Of a stretch of DNA of 64,000 nucleotides, positions 58,732 to 64,000 are shown piece by piece. The DNA is from DATMRF01 sp035566435 (GTDB lineage: Bacteria > Verrucomicrobiota > Verrucomicrobiia > Limisphaerales > UBA8199): NCBI GenBank assembly GCA_035566435.1, contig DATMRF010000137.1, positions 29,630 to 93,629 on the forward strand, in the 5' to 3' direction. The position numbers and the translations under genes are program-made. The notes beneath the pieces are model-generated. The model saw nothing but the letters and a program-made list of their open reading frames with translations. It ran no database searches and was not told where the DNA came from. Each line of letters begins with the position of its first letter. Within the stretch, counting starts at the first letter, position 1.

Positions 58732-59827
58732 GCCGGTTTGATTTGTTGGATCTGGCCGGCGGCCGCGGGATGCGCACGCTGACCGTCGTGCCTTTCCCGG
58801 GTTCGCCGCGCAGGCGGACCTCCCCGCTCAGCAGGGCGGCGCGCTCGCGCATGCCGAGCAGGCCGATGGATTTGGTGTTGTTGATTTCCGCCTCCGAAAT
58901 GCCACGGCCATTGTCCTTTACTTCCAGGACCAGATGGCCGTTGGTTTCCAGGAACCGCACCTCGACCCGGGTGGCGTGGGCATGGCGGATGATGTTGGTG
59001 AGCGTTTCCTGGAAGATGCGGAAGAAAGCCGTGTTCAGGTCCTGGTCCCAAAGCGTTTCCGTGACGACCGAGTTGACGCGGCATTGGATACCGGTCTGTT
59101 TCTGAAATTCGTTCGCCCGCCATTCGAGCGTGGCGACCAACCCGGCGGTGTCCAGCAGCGCGGGACGCAACTCGGTGGCAATCCGGCGGACGGTTTGGAT
59201 GGTTTCATCAATGCGCGCCGACATGGACCGGGTTTTTTCGTGAAGCGGCTGCAAACTTTTTGGCAAGCGGTTGCAAAGCCAGGTCAGTTGCAGCTTCAAG
59301 CCGGTCAGTGACTGACCGAGTTCATCGTGGACTTCGCGGGCGATCCGGATTTGTTCCTCCTCCCGCACGTACTGCAGGTAAACGGAAAGCGCGCGCAACT
59401 GTTGATGTGACTGGCGGAGCTGCTCCTCGGCGCGCGCGCGCTCGGCCCGGGCTTCCGCCTCGCGCAAGGCGCGTTGCACGGATGGCACGAGTCGGCCCAG
59501 GCGATGCTTGAGCACATAGTCCGTGGCGCCCTTTTTGAGGGTTTCAATGGCTACCTCCTCTCCCAGGGTGCCGGTGACGAAGATGAACGGAACCCCGGGG
59601 TATTTTTGCTGGGCGATGGCCAGCGCGGCGTAACCGTCGAAGGCAGGGAGTGAAAAATCCGAAAGGATCAGGTCGGGCGGCTCGCGTTCCAGTTCATGAA
59701 TGTAACCTGACCTGGTGTCCACCCGCTCCAGGGAAAATCCAAATCCGCCTTTGCGCAACGCGTATCCGACCAGTTCGGCGTCCGTGACGCTATCCTCCAG
59801 TATTAGGATGCGGATTTCCGGCTTCAC
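58667..59827 (-). CDS. Receiver-HisKA_3 histidine kinase
   Basis: 386 residues: an N-terminal receiver (ILILEDSVTDAELVGYALRK, LILSDFSLPAFDGYAAL with phospho-Asp near 57), a coiled-coil linker (REAEARAERARAEEQLRQ), a NarL-type phosphoacceptor helix with His near 167 (IAREVHDELGQSLTGLKLQL) and an HATPase domain (LEVKDNGRGISEAEIN, GKGTTVSVRIP). The last 25 residues (RHENSAHRRPRGGAGRLETH) are read from inside the next gene and are probably not part of a fold. No sensor domain and no membrane span, so it takes input by phosphotransfer to its receiver. Confidence 0.92.
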   Translation of the reverse strand: MKPEIRILILEDSVTDAELVGYALRKGGFGFSLERVDTRSGYIHELEREPPDLILSDFSLPAFDGYAALAIAQQKYPGVPFIFVTGTLGEEVAIETLKKGATDYVLKHRLGRLVPSVQRALREAEARAERARAEEQLRQSHQQLRALSVYLQYVREEEQIRIAREVHDELGQSLTGLKLQLTWLCNRLPKSLQPLHEKTRSMSARIDETIQTVRRIATELRPALLDTAGLVATLEWRANEFQKQTGIQCRVNSVVTETLWDQDLNTAFFRIFQETLTNIIRHAHATRVEVRFLETNGHLVLEVKDNGRGISEAEINNTKSIGLLGMRERAALLSGEVRLRGEPGKGTTVSVRIPRPPARSNKSNRHENSAHRRPRGGAGRLETHPC

Positions 59828-59848
59828 GGGAGCAAAGGGAGCACCAAC

Positions 59849-60334
59849 TCATGCGGTGGCCACGAGAGCAGGTTGTCCATCCCGGGTATCGGCGCCGGAA
59901 CCCGGCGACGGCTCGTTAACCGTCGTCCAGAACTCCCCAATGAGCCTGACGGCGCGGGAGAATTCCTGGAAATCCACCGGTTTCACAACGTACGCGTTTG
60001 CGCCCAGCGCGTAGCTGCGGACAAGGTCGGAATCTTCCCGGGAGGAGGTAAGCATGACCACTGGGACCGATTTCAACTGCTCTGCGGATTTGATTTGGCG
60101 GAGCACCTCCAGGCCGTCCACCCGGGGCATTTTCAAATCCAGCAGCACCAGCGCCGGACGCCCCGGCCCGCAGGCGACAAACCGGCCCCGGTGATACAGG
60201 CAGTCCAGTGCCTCCGATCCATCGCGGGCCACGACGACCGTGCACCCCAGTTTGTCTGCGTCCAGCGCCAGCATGGTCAGTTCCGCGACACAGACGTCGT
60301 CTTCCGCCAGCAGAATCCATTTATTGTTTTTCAT
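59849..60334 (-). CDS. Single-domain response regulator, Rcp1-like
   Basis: 161 residues, a lone receiver: ILLAEDDVCVAELTMLAL (acidic pair), PALVLLDLKMPRVDGLEVLR (phospho-Asp), VVMLTSSREDSDL, and YVVKPVDFQEF (Lys). It resembles the Rcp1 family that accepts phosphate from PAS or phytochrome kinases. Its start overlaps the stop of the PAS kinase gene by 14 bp. With no output domain it likely shuttles phosphate, perhaps to the next kinase. Confidence 0.93.
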   Translation of the reverse strand: MKNNKWILLAEDDVCVAELTMLALDADKLGCTVVVARDGSEALDCLYHRGRFVACGPGRPALVLLDLKMPRVDGLEVLRQIKSAEQLKSVPVVMLTSSREDSDLVRSYALGANAYVVKPVDFQEFSRAVRLIGEFWTTVNEPSPGSGADTRDGQPALVATA

Positions 60335-62711
60335 ACGGCCCTCCTTTTTGGGTTGGAGATATCAGACGGGGAATTGAGAAATAAAACGTCGCACCGTTGT
60401 CTGGCGCGCTTTCCGCCCAGACGCGTCCGCCGTGGCGATGGATGATGCGCCGGACGTTGGCCAGGCCGATGCCGGTGCCTTCAAATTGGTGGACCGGGTG
60501 CAACCGCTGGAACACGCCAAAGAGCTTACCGGCATATTGCATGTCGAACCCGACTCCGTTGTCGTGGACAGAAAATACGTCTTCCTGCTCACCGTGCGTG
60601 GCGCCGATTTCGATAATAGTCGGCGAGCGGGCGCGGGTGTATTTGAGCGCATTGGAGAGGAGATTGACGATGACCTGCCGCAGCATGACGGGGTCGCCCT
60701 GCACTTCCGGTAATTCGCCGATTTTCCATTCGATGTTGCGGTCTTTTGTCTCCCGCCGGAAGGTGCGTCGAGCTTCTTCCACCAGGCTAACGACGTTGAC
60801 GGGATGCCGGCCCATCTCCGAGCGGCCCATCCGACAGAAATCGAGCAGTGCGTCGATCAGGCTACCCATTTGTTTGGCGCTGTCGGCAATGGTTTGCAGG
60901 TGTTCCTTGCTCTTATCATCCAGCAGGGACGCGGCTTCGTTTTGCAGCATGTCCACAAAACCACTGATGTGCAGCAGCGGGGCGCGCAGGTCGTGCGATA
61001 CCGAGTAGCTGAAGGCTTCGAGTTCAGTGTTGGCGGCTTCCAGTTCCGCGGTGCGCTCGCGGACACGCTGCTCCAATTGTTCGTTAAGTTGGTGAATTCT
61101 TTCCTCGGTTTCCTTTTGCGTGGTGATGTCGTGGGCAATTTTGGAGAAGCCAATCAATTTGCCCTTTTCGTCCCGCAAGGCGGTGATGATGCCCTCCGAC
61201 CAGAAGCGTGAACCGTCCTCGCGCAGGCGCCACCCTTCGTTGAGCACCTTGCCCTCGCGTTCTGCCTGTTGCAAGAATTCCTTCGGCGCACCACGCGCCA
61301 CGTCCTCGGGGACAAAAAAGATCGAGAAATGTTTTCCGATGATTTCCTCGGCGCGATAACCTTCAAGATGTTGTGCCCCAGTGTTCCAGGTAGCTACGTT
61401 GCCCTCACTGTCGAGCATGTAAATCGCGTAATCTTTTGCGCTTTCAATCAGCAGACGCAGGCGTTCCTCGCTTTGCCGCAGGAGCAGCTCGGCGTGTTTG
61501 CGCTCGCTGATGTCGCGAATGAGCGCGGTGCAGCGGGGCGGTCGTTCGGTCAGGGCGCGGCTGATGGCCATCTCCGCACGGAACTCGCGACCGTCGGCGC
61601 GGCGCAAAGTCAGTTCAATCGGTTTGCCCACCAGGCTGCCCGCGCCGGTCATCAGGTAATTCGCCAGACCGTCGTGATAAATTTCCAGCAACGCGGCAGG
61701 AATGATCAATTCATCCACCGGCTTGCCGACGGTTTCAGCCCGGCTGTAACCGAAAATTTTCTGCGCCGCCGCATTCCATTCCTGAATCAATCCTTCGTGG
61801 TCTATGGAAATAATGGCATCCAGCGCCGTGTCCAGGATGGCGCTCTTGAGCGCCTCGCTCTTTCTCAGGGACTCCTCTCCCTTCTGGCGTGATGTGATGT
61901 CGCGAGCCATGAACTGGATTGCCTGGCGATTCTGGAGCGTGAGCGGCGTCGCCGCCACCTCCACCGCCACGGTCGACCCGTCCGCCCGGACAAATCTTTC
62001 CTCAATGAAAGGAAAAACGGGACCTGATTCCTTTATCCTTTGAACGCTTCCCTTTTGTATTTTTCTCCAGAAAAAGGTCGTGCCATTTTCACTTAATGCC
62101 GCAAACCGCTTCTCGAGGGCGGCCCATGAATCCGGATGGATGATTTGACTTATCGGACAGTCGACGAGCTTCTCCGCGTTTTCGACACCCAGCAAACGCG
62201 CGGCGGTCATGTTGGCAAAAACGATCCTCCCCTCGCATTCGACAAAGAAGGCGTCCGGGCAAAACTCAATCAACCGGCGGTAACGCTCCTCGCTTTCACG
62301 CAACTGTTGCTCCTTTTGTTTCAGTGCCAGCCGTTCCTCGGTTTCCCGCAAGGCGCGTTGTACCGCCGGCCCGAGCTTGGAAAGATCTTTTTTGAGGATG
62401 TAATCCGTAGCACCGCTCTTGAGGGCTTCGATGGCCATCTGTTCGCCCAGCGAGCCGGTCACGAAAATAAACGGAACATCCGGGTATTGGTTCCGGGCAA
62501 TCGCCAGCGCGGTGAACCCGTCAAACGACGGCAGGCCGTGATCCGAAAGAATCAGGTCGGGGGGATGGCGCTGGAGTTCATGCAGAAAGTCCACCCTGGT
62601 TTCGACGCGCTTGCAGTGGAAACTCAATCCTTCGCGCCGCAACTCATGGTTGATGCGAACCGCGTCAGCAGCCACATCTTCCAAAATCAAAATGCGAATC
62701 TCTTTCTTCAT
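60321..62711 (-). CDS. Receiver - triple PAS - histidine kinase
   Basis: 796 residues: receiver (ILILEDVAADAVRINHELRR; phospho-Asp near 57 in LILSDHGLPSFDG), PAS 1 (about 145-265, ERYRRLIEFCPDAFFVECEG), PAS 2 (about 275-395, LDTALDAIISIDHEGLIQEW), PAS 3 (about 405-515, IESAKDYAIYMLDSEGNVAT), a coiled coil, HisKA with His near 574 in SYSVSHDLRAPLLHISGF, and an HATPase domain (VNLLSNALKYTRARSP, HDNGVGFDM, GTGIGLANVRRII). No membrane span: a cytosolic sensor. First gene of a run of four two-component genes read toward the Wzz-like gene. Confidence 0.94.
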   Translation of the reverse strand: MKKEIRILILEDVAADAVRINHELRREGLSFHCKRVETRVDFLHELQRHPPDLILSDHGLPSFDGFTALAIARNQYPDVPFIFVTGSLGEQMAIEALKSGATDYILKKDLSKLGPAVQRALRETEERLALKQKEQQLRESEERYRRLIEFCPDAFFVECEGRIVFANMTAARLLGVENAEKLVDCPISQIIHPDSWAALEKRFAALSENGTTFFWRKIQKGSVQRIKESGPVFPFIEERFVRADGSTVAVEVAATPLTLQNRQAIQFMARDITSRQKGEESLRKSEALKSAILDTALDAIISIDHEGLIQEWNAAAQKIFGYSRAETVGKPVDELIIPAALLEIYHDGLANYLMTGAGSLVGKPIELTLRRADGREFRAEMAISRALTERPPRCTALIRDISERKHAELLLRQSEERLRLLIESAKDYAIYMLDSEGNVATWNTGAQHLEGYRAEEIIGKHFSIFFVPEDVARGAPKEFLQQAEREGKVLNEGWRLREDGSRFWSEGIITALRDEKGKLIGFSKIAHDITTQKETEERIHQLNEQLEQRVRERTAELEAANTELEAFSYSVSHDLRAPLLHISGFVDMLQNEAASLLDDKSKEHLQTIADSAKQMGSLIDALLDFCRMGRSEMGRHPVNVVSLVEEARRTFRRETKDRNIEWKIGELPEVQGDPVMLRQVIVNLLSNALKYTRARSPTIIEIGATHGEQEDVFSVHDNGVGFDMQYAGKLFGVFQRLHPVHQFEGTGIGLANVRRIIHRHGGRVWAESAPDNGATFYFSIPRLISPTQKGGPYEKQ

Positions 62712-62905
62712 GAATCACCGTACCACTCTTAACTACCCGGAGCTCAAACCGGCTGGAAGTGGGGTGAGAGCCTAAATTTCGAAGGGGCTGCACCCACTGC
62801 CGACCTATGCCAAAGGCCGCGCCCCGCCAGGGCGTCCGTTCGTTCAAACCGGCCCGGCTGGCGGGGAGCGTTCTTCTCCGTATTGTTCATTCCTTCCGCG
62901 CGGGC

Positions 62906-64000
62906 TTACGGCGAGAGCGAGGCTACGATCGTTACCGTCGCCGAATTGGGCGACCCGACGACATAACTCGAAGTGGGTGAAATTGTCAGCACTACGGTCT
63001 GGAGCAAATTCAGCAATCCCAGGGGCTGAACGGCCACCGTGGCCGTGGTGGAGCCGGCGGGAATCACCACCGAACCGCTCAAGGTTTGGTAATCCACACC
63101 ATTCACCGCTGTGCCGCCCAATGAATAGTTCAGCGTCAGTGACAAACCCGTGTCGCCAGAGCGCGTGATGCTGAAAATACCCGGCGTCAGGCTCGTTGCC
63201 AAAGTTTGGGACGCCACCACGGTCACCGTGGCGGACGGTGGTGGCGCGCTCACGGAGATGGTGTGACTGGCGCTGCTGGTTTGGCCGCTGCTGCCGGTGA
63301 CGGTCAGCGTGGCCGTGAAACTGCCGGCGCTGGCGAAAGTGTGCGCCGGATTTTGCGACGAGCTGCTCGAGCCATCGCCGAAGTTCCAGTTCCATGCAGT
63401 GACCGGGCCGGTGGATTGATCCGTGAACTGCACGGCCAGCGGCGCCTGGCCGCTGGAGGGATTGGCAGAAAAACTCGCGGTTACGGGTGAGACGCCGTTA
63501 GTCACGGAAATGGTGTGACTGGCGCTGCTGGTTTGGCCGCTGCTGCCGGTGACGGTCAGCGTGGCCGTGAAACTGCCGGCGCTGGCGAAAGTGTGCGCCG
63601 GACTCTGCGATGAGCTGCTCGAGCCATCGCCGAAGTTCCAGTTCCATGCGGTGACCGGGCCGGTGGATTGATCCGTGAACTGCACGGCCAGCGGCGCCTG
63701 GCCGCTAGTGGGATTGGCAGAAAAACTCGCGGTTACGGGTGAGACGCCTTTAGTCACGGAAATGGTGTGACTGGCGCTGCTGGTTTGGCCGCTGCCGCCG
63801 GTGACGGTCAGCGTGGCCGTGAAACTGCCGGCGCTGGCGTAAGTGTGCGCCGGACTCTGGGACGAACTGCTCGAGCCATCGCCAAAGTTCCAGTTCCATG
63901 CGGTGACCGGGCCGGTGGATTGATCCGTGAACTGCACGGCCAGCGGCGCCTGGCCGCTGGTGGGATTGGCAGAAAAACTCGCGGTGACTGGCGATTGGGT
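62906..64000 (-). CDS. PKD-repeat surface protein, C-terminal part (cut by window edge)
   Basis: At least 364 residues of a secreted or surface protein whose N-terminus lies beyond the window. It shows three PKD domains (each PLAVQFTDQSTGPVTAWNWN, then FGDGSSSSSQ and GSFTATLTVTG), repeated with a constant 252-bp (84-residue) period and nearly identical bases, then a Calx-beta domain (SITRSGDTGLSLTLNYSLGG, GVDYQTLSG, VIPAGSTTATVAV) ending in a hydrophobic beta strand and SLSP. There is no PEP-CTERM tail. PKD modules usually present or space catalytic or binding domains outside the cell. Confidence 0.9.
   Translation of the reverse strand, partial: TQSPVTASFSANPTSGQAPLAVQFTDQSTGPVTAWNWNFGDGSSSSSQSPAHTYASAGSFTATLTVTGGSGQTSSASHTISVTKGVSPVTASFSANPTSGQAPLAVQFTDQSTGPVTAWNWNFGDGSSSSSQSPAHTFASAGSFTATLTVTGSSGQTSSASHTISVTNGVSPVTASFSANPSSGQAPLAVQFTDQSTGPVTAWNWNFGDGSSSSSQNPAHTFASAGSFTATLTVTGSSGQTSSASHTISVSAPPPSATVTVVASQTLATSLTPGIFSITRSGDTGLSLTLNYSLGGTAVNGVDYQTLSGSVVIPAGSTTATVAVQPLGLLNLLQTVVLTISPTSSYVVGSPNSATVTIVASLSP
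63250..64000. repeat. 252-bp tandem repeat encoding PKD domains
   Basis: The word CACGGCCAGCGGCGCCTGGC starts at 63431, 63683 and 63935: exact 252-bp spacing. Units differ by few bases, so they are recent or homogenised by recombination. The array continues past the window edge. Confidence 0.88.

Noticed and set aside
63250..64000. Regular repeats considered as CRISPR.
   Set aside because: The 252-bp units are coding, without short repeat-spacer structure or cas genes.

Overview
The window looks like chromosome from a GC-rich, environmental, Gram-negative bacterium, most likely a verrucomicrobium of the Limisphaerales/Pedosphaera type. The basis is the gene style (PEP-CTERM proteins, PKD and Calx-beta domain proteins, an NPCBM-GH27 galactosidase, PAS-rich histidine kinases, many genes without a clear Shine-Dalgarno) and the abundance of short dispersed repeats. 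The assignment is inference; there is no rRNA in the window.

Layout. 1-2.4 kb: HlyD-type adaptor (cut by the window edge), YIP1 membrane protein and a repeat-rich gap. 2.4-15.2 kb: secreted GH27 alpha-galactosidase, sulfotransferase, large YfhO-like membrane protein, methyltransferase, nucleotide-sugar epimerase, metallo-beta-lactamase hydrolase, gamma carbonic anhydrase and a YVTN-propeller/phosphoesterase. 15.5-20.5 kb: housekeeping genes (trigger factor, MutL, a cNMP-binding histidine kinase, tRNA-His). 20.7-29.1 kb: a CHRD PEP-CTERM protein, then a decayed HK97-type phage head module (portal tail fragment, prohead protease, truncated capsid fused to non-phage sequence, head-tail connector) interrupted by a trypsin-like gene fragment and a tandem pair of PEP-CTERM genes. 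This stretch is full of heptamer tandem repeats. 29.1-42.5 kb: an exopolysaccharide locus in three transcription units (nucleotidyltransferase and GT2; polymerase/ligase, GT4, deacetylase-like and methyltransferase; GT4, uridine-kinase-like, priming sugar transferase, a pseudo-transferase fusion, STAS protein, phosphodiesterase and acyltransferase). 42.7-47.0 kb: a six-gene stressosome operon, rsbR-rsbS-rsbT-rsbX-like, followed by a histidine kinase carrying an RsbU-type N-terminal domain and a LuxR-type response regulator. 47.1-54.8 kb: two very large secreted glycoside hydrolases. 55.2-56.0 kb: an internal transposase fragment. 56.1-62.7 kb: a Wzz/CpsD-like chain-length protein behind four two-component genes. 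62.9-64 kb: end of a PKD-repeat surface protein.

How it may work together (inference): the stressosome operon and the main exopolysaccharide operon are divergent from one 288-bp region, and the exopolysaccharide operon contains its own STAS protein, so stress sensing may be wired through a two-component output to surface polysaccharide. The most unusual items are this rewired stressosome, two adjacent heptamer arrays inside mutL that could make mismatch repair phase-variable, a capsid chimera in the phage remnant, and a roughly 350-bp dispersed repeat present at both ends of the window.
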